Shown: positions 22,660 through 36,919 of the stretch, one piece after another
How positions within the stretch are numbered: the first letter of the stretch is position 1
Layout of the letters: each line of letters starts with the position of its first letter
Position numbers and translations under genes: made by a program
Notes under the pieces: generated by a model
Told to the model about the DNA's origin: nothing
Seen by the model: only the letters and a program-made list of their open reading frames with translations
The model's database searches: none
NCBI RefSeq assembly: GCF_910592395.1
Contig: NC_088314.1
Coordinates: forward strand, 2,358,001 to 2,422,000
DNA length: 64,000 bases
Direction of reading: 5' to 3'
Origin: Lineus longissimus
Taxonomy: Eukaryota > Nemertea > Pilidiophora > Heteronemertea > Lineidae

Positions 22660-25600
22660 AAAATCAATTACCCGCTTGAGACTCTCTTTTGATGTGTGGC
22701 ACCTTTTTTCCGCCCGAAAGTCCCACGTCTTCGTCAATTGGTAAAACGGTCAGACGGATAGACCAGTAATCACTCATTAAGCTCAAATTATTGTCAGATA
22801 TGTTCTTTGGTTTTTTCTCGCTCACATAAAGATATGTCCAATGTAGCCTTAGGGATGGTTGAAGACGTGATGTTTATTTAAGATGTGAAGATGCTCAGTT
22901 CTTTTGGTCTTTGTCCGGAACTCGAGCAGACAGTGGTGACTTGTCAAGCGGTTGGCTGTATTTTCCCTACATTTAGAGTTAGACGGAACTCGATCAAGAA
23001 TACTCTCATTGGACTGTCGTTCGTTTCGTATCATTTTGCCCAGTCCAAAGTAGCTTTTTCTCCCGAGTATCGAATGGATTAGACAATGTTCATGAAAATG
23101 AAAGGTTTTAGAACAAGAGTAATTTATATTTGAAAGCTGCCGATTTTGAACCTTCTCTTTAGTTTCTCTATAATGGCACTGGTTTACTGCGTCTATCTCT
23201 GACCCAGTCATCAGTGAGTCACATTCTTCTTGTCCGTTCTTTCCATGAGTAGGTAGGGTATATTTGGTTCGGGTTGCTCATATCATGTTGACACAGTCGG
23301 TGTCCTGTTGTACAATTGAAATAGATTTCAAATTAAGAATACCATTTTCTTCAACAAAAAGGTCCATCGACCCGCCCTGGTTGCCTGTGAAGGAATGTGT
23401 GCCATAATCCTTGACGCGTTTATAACATTGATCGTTTCAACGAAGTTCTCTATCCTAATTTCAAATACAAACACTCAAATTGATCTCTTGGGAACTGCGT
23501 CGCTTGTCTGGGGTTGTACTCCGATTATTGCTTGGCTGGTGAATGTATTTTGCAGTTTATTTAAAAAGTTGTATCCAGGTCAGTCATATCGCCTTAATAA
23601 CCTTTTGTTCACCCGTTTGTCGCCAATTGAATGGAATGGCGTCAATTCAACTGCCTTGCGGATTCCATCGTGTGATTTACAGTTGTTCCTTGTTGTTCGG
23701 TTGGACCTAGCTCGGTCTACTCCCGATTTCCTGTCTCTCTGTAGATGCCATGATATTCATGAAAAGTGATGGCAATAAAAACTCGTTCACTGCTACCTAC
23801 TGTTCATCGCTCTTTATTCAGCTGTGTGGGGTGATATCATTCCTCTCTTTCATGTTCGCTTTGCAGGTTTGCCGAATCTAAATTGTTCTTGAGGGCATCT
23901 TTCTTTCCAGTCAGTCAGCTTTATGGTTACTTTGTCTCGACTTGTAGCCAAATTGATTGCATTCTTCATAGTACTATTCTAATGGATCATGTAACGCATA
24001 CCCGAAGGTATGTGTTAAGGTGCAGTGTTGAGTGAGATAATCACTTAATTGTAATATTTTGGATTGGTTTGAAGTAAACATTCAGACTGTCAGTTATCTG
24101 AAGACGCAAAATATCTCATTTTTTCTAGAACTAGCACATATATTCGAAATTAATTGACTTAACTGAGACACGTATAAATACCCCTCAAGAGCCTGGGGAG
24201 CACGATGTCTAAGGTTGTGTGTTTATGATGGACCTCGATCAGTTACTGAACGATAAGGGAAAACTAATTCTTCGTACTAGACATTCACACGAGCCAAGTA
24301 ATGACTGCATATCGTAACAACTGTTGAAATCAAAGCTAACTGCGTTAGCATCAACAGATTGCATGCCCACATGCAAACACTCATAACAGGCTAAATTAGC
24401 TGATGTTAGTTTGTCTAACAGCTCCACGCCTCGTGGGAACAATTGACGGCAGACGCGCAGAGTCACTGATGGCTGTACATCCTGGCCTATCACTTGAAGA
24501 GGCTGCCAAGCCGTCGCACTATCAACTCGAGGTTATCGATCAGGCTATCCAGAGTTGCTGATGAGCCCAGGAGAGACTTTCTGCATGGGCGTATGTCACT
24601 GGTACAATAGTGTCTGTCTCGAAGCCAACCAACGCGGTTCCTGCAACAGACTTCTAAATGTCACTACACATCCGATGAGACCATAACGAGAGCGAAACCT
24701 CTGACATGTCTTTCCGGCTATGAGTTCGCTTTGATGAAAACGTCGATTTTCCGGTGGGAACGCAAACAATGAGGTTTCGCAACACAGTGGGTTACTGTTA
24801 GTGTTTTTAACATGAGCATGATTTTTTCGATATGGGATTGATCTTCAGATTTTAGTTACTGGTACTTCAACTGTATTCAAATCTAGTTAGTTTACATGTG
24901 TCAGGAATCTACTATTATTAAGTATTGAATGGAATCATGCTGCTTACTAAAGCAAGCCCTCAATCGGAAGTAGCTTATTCTGACTTACATGTACCTTTAC
25001 AAATCAATGATTTGGTGATAGACTATCACACCGTCAAGTTATCTCTTTTGCCTGAAACTGGTAATGTTAAGGAAAGTTCCCGCCTCAAACTAAGCACCAC
25101 TGCCAGGCGTCGAAAGGTAAATACACCCATCTCTGCGTCAAACTCATACTGCCATATTCTACCAACTGAAGAAGATCCTTTAATCTGCCAATAACCGGTG
25201 GTTAAAGAAATCCTAGGAAAGTTGATTTCCTGTATCAGTCTGGGGGTTGAGAAACAGACTTACCAGTGTACCGGTGAGACAGCTTTCACAAATACTTGTA
25301 AACAACTACCACAAAAGAAAGTTTGGAAGTGACATATTGGAAATAAAGGTTTCTCTGCCAATAACAGCAGGAAATGATGAGGAAAGGTTGTTATAACATA
25401 ATACATGTTCTTTGCTCATATTCAGCTTTGGATTTTTTATGCAAATGACAAGGAAATAATGCACGATGTGACTTTAAAAACGCGTGGCGTTCAGATCAGA
25501 ACTATAAAAAAGACACTTTAAACACCATTCAAAAAGGAAAATATAAATTAGCTTTTGTTTCAAGTCAGTCGCAGTTCCAACGGGGCATTTATACTTGGTC

Positions 25601-27290
25601 AATCGAGCTCGCAGACTCTGGTGTTATGTTTGTTCTGAAAGAATGTATCCAATTGATATTTACCAAAAAATAAAACGACACAAATGAAAAACTAAAGCAT
25701 TTCACAGTTTTGCTGGCTTTTTATAGCTTTCATTTGATGGCCTGGGCTATCCCGTATACCTTACCGGAAAAAGATATTTAGTGTAGTGATCGATTGAACT
25801 TATGCTTTCTGAACACATCTATTAACTTTGCTGACAGTTTTTTTTCTATATTGGCTGATTTAAACAAAAACTGTAACAGTACAAATGAAAAGAGATAAGA
25901 GGATTCAGATGGGGAATGAGAAACCTGCTGCATTCACACTTGCTTTGTAACTCTACTAATCTCGCATCATAATCCCTGCTAAAACGAGTGTCTTACACTA
26001 TACTCCTGACGTTTGGGCCTTTCAACCTTTCCCTCCATCTGTCTCTTCAGCTAGTCACCCGTGACAGCTCATTTGATCCCTCGCCACTGAGGGCGACAAG
26101 TTAACGATAATAACTTGTGCTCTATCACCTAGGTAAGCAAAACATGTGAAGTTCTAGAAAAGTGGAAAAAAAACATATCGACTTTGCACATCTTTCAAAA
26201 GATTCAACAGGGTGCTTTGATGAAAACATAGGAAAAGTTGTCTTTTACTGGCTATGATACACATTGACATCGTTAAAACTGTATATTGTGGCCCTAAGGT
26301 ACTTCATCAGTTATATTCCTACTAAAACTTCTTTTCGGGTGGGATCCCTTTGAAGAAAACTGGAGACCAGGGCATCAAAAAATGCTGAGCGATATTCTCT
26401 TTTTGCAACACGTCGTTACATTATGACCTTTCATAAAAACACATGGAAAAGAGCTGAAGTAAATCGTAGTTAAAAAGATCAACTTGTTAGGTATTTTTGC
26501 TTTGCATCAGGTTGGAGAATTCGTGATCGATGGCTGCAACGATAAAACTCTGCTGTCAGTGTTAATTTCCTTAACGCCGTCAAGCTTCGATAGTAAGCTC
26601 TTCATACGGTGTCAATTCGCATGATTAAGAAGCATCAATTAGTCCTATAGAATCAAAGACTATCAATAATCCGCCAGTTGAGCCTCTTAAGTGTATTGTT
26701 TCAGCCGCGGGTGCATTGCGACGCATCACAGGGAATTGATGGAGGGTGATTATGATCGGTGCATAAACTACGCAGAGACGCCAAATCAGAATTATCATTG
26801 GCACGAAGAATTAGCAACGATGCGCCATTAACAGTGATTACTTCTAGGAGTCTCCTCGCTTCGTGTCTGAGGACCATTTGTTGAATGAATTAAAGAGGCA
26901 AGGACTGGTGATTCGTTCGTCGTAGCAAGGGCCATCCATCATTAGTGCCTCCGCTCCTTCTTTATCAACCTCTCCGCGACAACACATTTTGAATTTGAGG
27001 GCCGTCTATGCGATGCATTATTTTGTTCTGTTTTATTTGAGCTTTGAATTCATACTGCTGATTCACAGGAACTGTTCTGAGCCTGCTGATTGCTATCATG
27101 TTTGTCACACTCTGTCAATATCCTTTACCAACCCTGGGCAACACGCCTTTCCTCTTCCAAATGAAAACTTTGCATTGCGAATCATTCGAGACACAAGGAA
27201 CAATATCTGTCGCCCCGCCATGTTACAGGTTACACATAATAAGTCTTTCCGGTAGCTAGAAGAAGCAGGATGTTTGCGACATCCGGAGGA
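22660..27290. other. Non-coding, nothing recognised
   Basis: Open frames such as 23395-23769 (+) contain a hydrophobic stretch but no recognisable family. No tandem or inverted repeats of note. Confidence 0.4.
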
Positions 27291-27295
27291 AAATG

Positions 27296-27365
27296 GCTCT
27301 CGTTGTGGCATATTGGTTATTTCCCACCTTTTATAGCAAACATGTTCAGGATCGAATCCTTTCAT
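27296..27365 (+). mobile_element. tRNA-like SINE head (degenerate)
   Basis: An A-box-like TGTGGCATATTGGTTAT (27304-27320) is followed by a B-box-like GGATCGAATCC (27349-27359) at a spacing typical of tRNA genes. The B box has one substitution from the GGTTCGAATCC consensus. The arms do not fold into a convincing tRNA, so a decayed tRNA-derived SINE is more likely. Confidence 0.35.
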
Positions 27366-27472
27366 TGGTAAATCAACATCACTGGGTGCGAATCATGTCA
27401 ACACGATTCCGGGACATGACGCTGGCGCTTAAGGTAACTGATAGGCGTGCAGTTAGTCCTCTCATCAGCATC

Positions 27473-27540
27473 TAGCAGTTAAGGTGGTTAGGATTATAAT
27501 CCGCTTATACACTTGAGGTTTAAACCCTGTCCACCAGGTC
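27473..27540 (+). mobile_element. tRNA-like SINE head (degenerate)
   Basis: AAGGTGGTTAGGAT (27481-27494) resembles the D-arm/A-box of glutamate or aspartate tRNAs, and GGTTTAAACCC (27517-27527) resembles a B box. It lies only about 120 bp downstream of another tRNA-like unit on the same strand. No intact tRNA fold. Confidence 0.4.
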
Positions 27541-28320
27541 ACCCTTCGATAGAACTAGCAGCTTAATCAGGGCTACGACCTGAACATTTCCGACAAGTTT
27601 CCAAGTATTTATAATCCTGGGTGGAGTGAGGCAACTTAGGCGAAGAGACCCATTCTGAATCTCACGCCGACAAAGAGACACCAGGGCCCTCATGACCGCT
27701 TGGCAGAGACACAAGCCGATCTATAGACCATCGCGGGTTTGAGACAGAATCCAAATCATCACGCTCGATCCTTAATCTGTTAATTTCCCACTGATACAAA
27801 CCAAAATATGCGTAGCACTTCTAAAACATCAATGCCGTTTTCATCATTGCCACTCTTGGTGTTATCTACGACATCGAATGGCAATCAGTCCCTGCATTCT
27901 GAATACTACACTAGAAACAAAGCAAAAGCACGATGCTTCCTCAATGTTGCCTTACTGATACAGTACCAACGGTGTTTATAGCATATCTTCGGATTCAGCC
28001 CCGTGCGATTCCATTACTCGGCCTTGTATGTTCGTATCTCCAGCATCAAATTCATTAAGGCGCCATTTGCGGGTAAAAACCATTCTCCGATGGTAGTAAG
28101 CGATTGCCGATATTAGGGTAATAAGATAACTGAAGTCATTTCCTTGGCAGATTGATCAGCGTCGCTGGAAAATGCAGAGGTGTGGGATGTGATGAGTCGT
28201 AGTGTTCGACCCGAACATGTACAGTACAATCCTCACGCGGTGGTAAAAAAGGAACAATATGACTTGCATCCTAGGCCATAGTGCTGAGATTTTTTAACCT
28301 GCGACTCCCTCCCAGAGTTA
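27541..28320. other. Non-coding, nothing recognised
   Basis: No gene, repeat or RNA recognised. Part of this may be the body of the SINE whose head is at 27473. Confidence 0.35.
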
Positions 28321-28327
28321 TTCTTCT

Positions 28328-28594
28328 TTGCCGTCCTCCAGCACTGAGGTTTTTGCCAAAACTTTGCGAACGACACAAGTACGATGGTGTGTAGTGTCAT
28401 CGTCCCCTGCGCGAATTCAGTCACGCGGCATTCGCAAGTCGGTGATCATGGTACATGTAGTTGGAGAAAATGGCGAATCTCCGAACATCATTGTCGATAA
28501 AATGCATACCATACTTCGTACTTCTGCGGGAGCTATTTCACTCGAGCCCTTTCATTTCCGATTCCGTGACATGTCAAACCCCGTCAATATCTAG
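28328..28594 (+). CDS. Possible terminal exon, product unknown
   Basis: An 88-codon frame ends in TAG at 28592-28594. Codons in the second half look used (AAC ATC ATT GTC GAT, CTC GAG CCC TTT CAT TTC CGA TTC CGT GAC). The peptide includes SVIMVHVVGENGESPNIIVD and PFHFRFRDMS. No family is recognised and the 5' boundary is not resolved. Low confidence. Confidence 0.25.
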   Translation: MPSSSTEVFAKTLRTTQVRWCVVSSSPARIQSRGIRKSVIMVHVVGENGESPNIIVDKMHTILRTSAGAISLEPFHFRFRDMSNPVNI

Positions 28595-28599
28595 AAGCC

Positions 28600-31500
28600 C
28601 AAGTCATAACAGAACGAATAAGCTGTGAATTCCTTAACCGATAGATTTGAAGGAGATAGTGTTTCTAATTGTTTTATGACAACTTTAATCTTGATACCGG
28701 TCGCGTCAGTATTGAACCAGAGTTTCATTAAAGGCTTAACGAGATAGTCTGATGGAAAACAGACGCTAATCTCGCTACGATCTTGACGATCTAATTGAAA
28801 GCTGCGAGACATCTTGAAGGGATTGAAATTTACGGAAACATGAATGATTTTTAGCGCGGAGCGTTTAAAAAGTTTGACACGTAATAGAGATGATATCGAC
28901 GGTAAATTCGAGCGCGTCAAAGCGAAATGGCATGATGTTATTAGCAGAAAATTGTTCTTTGCGTTGAATTTGGCAGCAAAATAATAACAAATTGTCAAAA
29001 TGATTCATGTCGAGAAATCACACTGACGCGGTTTAGCCACAACATGTTTTGTGAAATTGACAGTAAAACGTAGATTATGATTGCCACTAAAATGGTAGCT
29101 TTAAAAATATAGTTTTTTAGGATGTAAATTTCCATTTTGACATTGTAAATCTTCTGTCAATCGAACGTGACGAAGATGAACACGTTTTAAGGGTTGTCTA
29201 TTGGGCTGCTGAGTCTTCCATTAGAAAGAAATCCATGGCCTCGCCAAGGGCTTGCCTTTGATAACCAGACCCGACCGAAACCATTGGTCAGCCAGAAACC
29301 CAGCACTTGGAAGACATTAACTTACTTTATTATAGCAATCGGTTGGAAAGCCTTGCCCCAGGCTAGAGAGAGATCGCTCAGATTAGCGATGGCTCTCAAG
29401 CAACCCGGGCCATAACTTCGAATTCTCAGAGATGCTTCTCCAGTCCTTCGTTGAGCTCTCTTTCTCTGCCTTGAACAAAGTTCCCACAAAGTGTGCTTTC
29501 TGGCCCTTGATTCTGCCTTCTCATCAGCTCTATTTGTCCCAATGAATATTCACGAGGGGAATCCATGTGGGCCTTGATGAATAGAGAACCAGTGGTGTAT
29601 CAATATTCATGCGGAATATCTCAGGGCCTCATAATACCACGTCCCGACTCTATGAATAATTTTGATTAGTGCCGACAGTGTTGCTTCTTCTTGGCATATT
29701 TTGTAAATATTGACATTTATCGTACATGTACATATGAGATAAATCGTACAACTATTAATAGCGCCTTTTTCGATTTCCGTGCAATTCTAAAGACGTGACA
29801 AAGCAAATAGACTTAGGTATAGAGTCAAATAACTCCCATTAGTCCGAATATCAGCAGTTCCTTTAACTTAAGACGACTTCTTTTATACATCCCGCTGAAA
29901 CATGTCTTGAAAGTTCATGATAATAGAATAGCGACAAGGCGGTTTAATAATGGTGGTTGTCCAGTTCACTGTGCGAATTGTGACACGTTTCTCTTGATAT
30001 TTGCAGTTATAAAATATTGCAGTGTTTACCATGAGTATACACAGAGCTTAATATCAAGCTCCTTATGAATATTTAATCATCTCTATGTATCGGGATAACT
30101 CGGTCGAGGAAAGCTACACGCGCCGACAGCAAATTCATCTGTAAGTTGGAGCATTTAGACTTGAGAGAAAGGTACCGCATCAAAATACAAAGAAGTGGTG
30201 TTGTATCTGGCCTTGTTTCTCTTGCTACATTTCCTCACTAGTATTGGCTTTTTCAGGACAGAATATGCTACTGAAAATCCTTACTGTGTGCTGTTTTTGG
30301 TAAGAGGTCACGGCCCATTTGCCCATTGGCTAGAATTCATGCTACTCGATCTCAGGCGAACGATTCTCCATCAGTTATTTTCCTCCACCTCATATTACAT
30401 TAGCTACATCAATGTGATACTGGAATCACTTTTAATTAATTTTCACCACGTTTTGAAATATTTAGTACTGTTGCGAGGCGATGCATCATTGCCTAATGGT
30501 ATACAAATTGCTTTGCCTTTTAAACTTTATGACTAATTTCAGTTGGTAATAAACATAGTTAGCACGCAATTTGGCTCTTGCACCTGCGTCTACCAAACGA
30601 GGGTGTTGACGGTAACAGCAGACTGTTAACAGAAAAAAACAGTGTTTGCAGTGCCAACCACAGAACACGAAACGAAATCGTGTATACATGTAATTATGAT
30701 TTAGAGCTTTCTCGCTTAGCGAAAGTTTCTTATAGTCAGACTCAGTGATGGAAGATGATAAAACTAGTTGAGACGCAGTGAAAATACTCAAACTAATCTT
30801 TTTGCGTTCCTTCTGCTTGTAATTAAGTTCGATTCGTTTCGATTTTGCGATTTTTTGATCTGACGCACAGGATGTTGCGACATTGTGTTGTATCACGTCA
30901 CCATTATATCGCCTGTTCGTGTCAGAAACATGCCTTGCTTTCTGGTAAAATAAGGAAACTAACTTCTGTAAAAATACATATAAAGCAAAACCTGCAACAA
31001 AAAAGGTCTGTTGTTGGTTTTGTTCAGTAGGTTGACACCCGCACTTCAAACCTCCGACCTACACTGAAAAGTCTACAAGTTGCGATGAAAATTTTCGTGT
31101 CGGCGCAAAAATAGTTGACTTCCTTCTGTCCAGGAATGTTTGCGAAATACATGACATAAAAATATCATAGATAAAGCAAACATGTAAACCCATCACGATG
31201 AAATGACACTCTTGGGAAAAATTCATAATATCACGGAACATACTTAGTCTATTTCTGTGGTTTACTTAACGCACTTTTTCTGGTTCATAAAAATGAATCA
31301 CTGAAGAAGAATTCCCTTGTGCCTTGTACTTGTTCGTTGGCGATGTCATTTTGTATGACAATTCAGCAGAACCTTCACAATGCACATAAATCACAAGTTG
31401 ACTAGCAATGTCAATGCCACAGTTCTGCTGCAATAGAAACGGCCACCGAGTAAAAGCAGCTGGGACGAAGATGCGTTCTGGTGGTAGTCTCTCGCGTCTT

Positions 31501-32320
31501 CTAAGGCATAAAAGTGCCGAACCGTATTGTCCATGCCCTAGTCAAAAGTACAGCATCAGTTTAGCAACCAATATCAATACTCGCTCTATCAGCTGGTTGG
31601 TTAACTCTTGGTATCCTTTGAGAATAGGTCCGGTGTGGCGGGGATAGTAGTCCTAGGGCTGATAGTCCGTGTAACAATAGCCCGCATTGCTAAATGTTTT
31701 GGTTAGGGTTAGCGGTACAATAGATCATGCTGCTTAATTGGTCAAATACAATGATACCGGACTATGACTCCAGGGGGACTATATCCGCTGTCACACCGGA
31801 TCTACCACCAAACTACGTTTTGAAAGCACCCGATATAGTAGCAATCTGCTAGGCGACGAGATGTCGAATCTGCGTTGCAGTTGTATGGGATCCTACTCTT
31901 TCACATTGTTCGTAGTCCTTTCAAACAGAGCGGCCAACTTACAAGCATACCTTACCCAAAAGGGGTATAATATCGAGACATGTATAGACCCTAAACTCGA
32001 GAATGCATGTTTGAAGAGCAGAAGCTATTGGTATTTTTCACTGGAGCAAGCACATCAGCTTTTATCAGTCTGGAAAAGCCTTGAAATCTGACCCCCAAAC
32101 AAACATTTGCGAAATATACAGGATGGGCGCATTAAATGTACATGCTGTTCCATTAAAACGAAGTTTTAATCATTAATGCATCATCAGCACTTGATGCGCT
32201 CTCGTATCTTGTGATTTACTACCACTAAATGGTGAAATTTCCATTTGGAATGCCACTTCAGCTTTTATTATTACAAATGGTTGTCTCGAGTCGCAGTTAG
32301 CCTGAAACTGGAGATAATGT
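28600..32320. other. Non-coding, nothing recognised
   Basis: Frames on both strands (for example the 187-codon minus frame 30486-31049) are A/T-driven, lack domains and look accidental. No repeats shared with the rest of the window were seen. Confidence 0.4.
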
Positions 32321-32327
32321 GTACTTC

Positions 32328-32520
32328 GTTTGCTTAAAACGCTAAGTGGGGAAGTGAGGTTTGCTTAAAGAGCTGAGTGAGGAAGTGAGGTTTGCTTAAA
32401 GAGCTGAGTGAGGAAGTGAGGTTTGCTTAAAGAGCTGAGTGAGGAAGTGAGGTTTGCTTAAAGAGCTGAGTGAGGAAGTGAGGTTTGCTTAAAAAGCTAA
32501 GTGGGGAAGTGAAGTTTTAA
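32328..32520 (+). repeat. 31-bp minisatellite, about 6 copies
   Basis: Units start at 32341, 32372, 32403, 32434, 32465 and 32496, exactly 31 bp apart, with a partial unit before the first. The four inner units are essentially identical (GCTGAGTGAGGAAGTGAG then GTTTGCTTAAAGA). The first and last units share a variant (GCTAAGTGGGGAAGTGA). This pattern fits recent duplication of one inner unit between two older edge copies. No frame or promoter role is evident. Confidence 0.95.
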
Positions 32521-35500
32521 ACTCAATAGAGACGAAGAGAGGAAGTTTGCTTGAATTTCCAGTGATACAATTTGTTTTTGAAACCCAATCTTGTAAGAGA
32601 GACAATTCTTGCATCAACCTTGGTTGTTATTGGATTTGATATCTCCTTATGTGACTTTTTACAGTAGCAGCATTAGCTTTTGGCAGAATGTCAGTAAGTA
32701 GCAAACGCTGATGTGAAGAAGATCTTGCCAAGCATGAGCTCAGGGTTCACTAAAGGTCTTAAAATTCGTGATAACGTACTCGCGTCGTCAATTGTGCGAG
32801 GCTATACATCTCTACGGTGATCTTGAGTATTGTAAGTTTTTCACACCAATTTCAATTAAAGCATCACATTCTTAGTATTTGTATTGATCACAATATGAGG
32901 ATGCTAGTGGGGCAAAACACCATTAGGCTTATGGAAAGCATACTGTAACAGTTAGTGGGAATGCATCTAGCTTGCACAGTTTATTGTTCCATACTGTGAT
33001 TATGAGATTTATTGGACAATGATATTCATCTGACCTAGAGAAAGAAACCTAGATGTCAAACTCACTTTTGACAAGTATTGCGATTGATTACCCTCTTTCA
33101 CCACCATCCATTGGCATGACATATATTTAATACATTGTATGAATTTCTCTTAGACTATCATGCTCTTTCAGCGGGATAACAATTCATGAAATTTGTTGGC
33201 TCTACTTGAGACTTCCACTGATGATAAAAGCTCACAATACATCATCTAATGAAACATTTTTTAAAAATGTTCACTTCACACGACATGCTGTTTCACACGT
33301 CGACTTCAGAGCCATATGAAATTCTACAAAATGAGGTGAATGCACTTTGAATTACGGTTGAAATTGATAATAGATGCCTTGGATAATTACAGAGGGCATG
33401 AATATTCCTACGAATCATGGATGTGGTCTCAAGGGTTTATCATTGCAATAATTTGAATGATGCCACGGATGCTGAATTAGTTTATTCAGGAATCTTGATG
33501 ATCCGACTTGGGGGTTGAAAAAACCTGTTTGATTTACGTGAGTGGAAGAGACATTTTGACTGTCATACGAGGTTTTAGTAAGGAATGTGTAACAAGCATT
33601 TGTTCAGCAGCAATTGTTGCCGAGGCGAAACTGCCACAGCGATTATCTAGTGAGATGAAAAATTGTCCGAAGTTGATATCTTGGATGACTTGATGGATAC
33701 TCTAAATAGAATGTAAAGCAGAACTAAAGGCTTTTGAGTAGGACGGTGTGTCTCAATTCCGAAACCACATTAAATAACTCTCCTCTTTCCAAATCCAGTC
33801 GCTATGGTTTCAGGCACGCTCATTAGCCATCATCATATTATTCACTGGAAAGGTTTTTTAATCTCATTCTTGGTCATTGGCAATCACCGGGCCCATCTTT
33901 CTCTTTCTAGAATTCACGATGAAATTGTGAGGCATTGCATTGTCATCATATAATTGCGGTGCTAGTACTAAGCTATATTTACCTTTGCAGAACCGCTCGA
34001 AATGCCATCCTGTCAGTCCTGTTTTTAGATATCACTTATCAGTCGCCCGCAGCGACGTGAGGACGTGTCTTTGAAAACCTAAATTGGTTTATTGTAAATT
34101 ATGGAATTGTGACAGGAACGTCAGTTAGAATGCTTGATTTATCTTCTGCTTTGTCAGGTGTAATGTCTACCAATTTGAGAAATTGAAAAAAATCCGATTA
34201 TTGATCAGCAGAGTATGGTTGATTTATTGCTTGAAAAGGGATATTGATTTCCTGAGACACTGGGTTCATTTCGCTTTGAATAGTGATATATACTCTGAAG
34301 GTGTCTTTGAGATGACAGTATACAGTTGCTGAAGAAGGAAGATGACTGCCTTGTAACGATAATAATGACCAAGCATACTACCTACTATATATGGTAGTTG
34401 GTGTTCGAAGCACCGAGTGTAGAGCTGTTCCTTTCACTCCCTAAAGACTCTGGGTAGAAGCACTTTCAGCAAAGAATACCTGGAAAGTACTCTCAGAAAG
34501 TCCCCTTGGACTCCCCACTAAAACTCCAACTACGACGCTGCGCTGACATGTCTTCGTGAATCAGATGGAAACGAAATGATAGTGTTAAAGCTATTAGTCT
34601 TCTAATCTACCATCTGCGATAATAAGCGTTGAAACCAACTACGCACGTCCTTCGCACTCTTCGCGCCAGTTCAGACACACGTACGGCCTTTGTTGTTGAC
34701 CATTTCATTCTTACTCTCTGCAAGAACCCCTCCAGTGACAGAAGTAAACGATTGCCATGACTCGACGTTCAAGCACTTGCCTCAATACGTCTATTAACCT
34801 TGGTTGAAGTGTTGCCGTATCCGCTAAGTGTTCGATCCATCATAACAGTGGTAAAGGATATCGCAGGCAATAGCTCGAACAAATGGATTACGGCAGTCTT
34901 GATTCTGAGGGCCCTAGCCCGCTTGTTGAAATAGCATTGTACGAGAAAAACCTTAGGACCATATTCAACAAGCTACATGTAGTTGTAGAATCATCTCACT
35001 CCGTCCAGTCAAGCTGCGAAGAAAGGTGAAACAATGCATCACGACATATTATTCAAATTAGCCTTGAACGCAGTCAAATGATTCGTGAATCATCCTGGGA
35101 TTCACCTATGACAAGACAACATGATTACATTAGAAGAAAAAAATTCGCGATAAGGGTTTCACAGCTATTAAGATGCGGAGCTGTACAGACATGGGGCATT
35201 TTGAAAATAGGATGAAGGCCACCAGGGAGAGTGGCGTGTCGAAAATGGGAATAAAGCCGTTAGCGATAAATGTGTTCCGTTGAAAGTGGCCGCCTCGTGT
35301 GCCCTTCTCCCGCCATGCATTTTTTCCACAAAGGCACGTATTCATGGTCGTCTATGGAAATACATAAACTCCATCTTATCTTGTTCCTTTAAAAAGGGTC
35401 CTAGTGAAGGGAAGTGATCACTTTTGTGATGGAAACACATCACAAATCGGCTACAAATACTGTAATACGAGTTGCAAGAATAAAATTACGTGGCCTTTGA

Positions 35501-36915
35501 CATCCCACATTGGTCTTTCGAGGACAAAGTCACAACCAGAATGGTTGGACAAGCGGCGAAGAAAACTTTGACTTGAACATTTGTTGATAGCCAAAGTTTT
35601 CTATTTCAACCATTACCACCGAGTAGTAATCAAACACGCCGATGAGACGGACAGTGTTTATAGTGACAATTCAAAGAACGAAAAGATGAAATATTGAGTG
35701 GTGGTGTGTACGCATGAAAAGGGGCCATGATAGCTCTTGTGAAATATTTATGCTTTCGTGCGCAACACAAAATTGTGGTTTTGTCTAAAATGTGAATTGA
35801 CACGAATATGGGCTGAACTGAACCAATAGTCAATAGTGTTGATCCCCTTACCAATGAAGTAATCAGACACGAAACCAGGTTATGAATGCTTAATAGACCC
35901 GATTTGATAAAATGGTCCCGTGCTGATTCCAGGCTGGGTGCAACAATTTGCAGGTCGACGTTGATATCGACATAAACATTATACAGCCAACACCAATCAA
36001 AAGAATACTTTGAAAAACCCATCAAAACGCTTTATGTGACATCTGGTCACACTGATTTAACATGTTTACGCAACAAAAACCATTTTGTTTGAAAATGATT
36101 TCTACGGTCCTGTAAAGCTTGTAATGGCTTGTTTGGAGCCCTCAAACGACCCAATTCCCCAAATACATGTATTGGGTACTGTCTTCTTCGGAATGTGATG
36201 TTATATGATGCCGTACAATGCTACTCTGCGATGAGATGACAGGCAATGTGATGCAGCGCTCTGCGCCTGGTGCCTGGTGATGCAAAGCAATGGAATGCCA
36301 TGTGATATAAGGGGATAAAAGCATGTAATATCTGAATAGAAATAAAGTTGTCTCCATCCATACTTGCAAAAAAGACAATGCATTTCAAATGAAACACTAG
36401 TGCGATCAGCGCTCATTAATTCAACCTCAGACTGCAGCTGACTTAATCGGTTTGACTTGGGGAAATGAGCAGAGTACGAGGTTTCGCACTTGAGTAGGTA
36501 ACATAAACTCCTCTGGTCGTCTGGGATGTCAAAATCGTCCTGCCAATGAATATACCGCTCAGATTCTGGTTCACGTTCATGAATAAGAGTCTAGGTTTTT
36601 CCAGTTGAGTTGGCCGACTGTTAAGCGATTTTGACATTCCCCATTTGTTATCTGTTTACACGGGGAGTAAACAAATTGTTAACTGTCGAAGAGAACTTTT
36701 TGGAAGCAAGCAGAATGCTGGGGTCATCGGGAGCAGCGGTTGTGGACTACACTGTTCGAAATCAGTCTAACTATCGGCAATCGGAAGTACTGTACTCCCT
36801 CTGTAGTCTCCCCTTGGGTCGGCGTAGTGGACTCCAAACTTGAGGGTCAAGAATAGTGTGGAAGCCTGGTGTCAAAACCAGAGGACGCTTGAAAGCTTGA
36901 TAATGCCATAAAATG
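32521..36915. other. Non-coding, nothing recognised
   Basis: AT-rich unique DNA. Short unrecognised frames only. Confidence 0.4.
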
Positions 36916-36919
36916 TCTA

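Noticed and set aside
30486-31049. 187-codon minus-strand ORF
   Set aside because: Lysine/tyrosine/serine-rich translation of AT-rich DNA with no domain, no codon bias and no splice context. Likely accidental.
32328-32520. CRISPR array
   Set aside because: The 31-bp repeats are directly adjacent with no unique spacers, and the context is animal DNA. It is a minisatellite.
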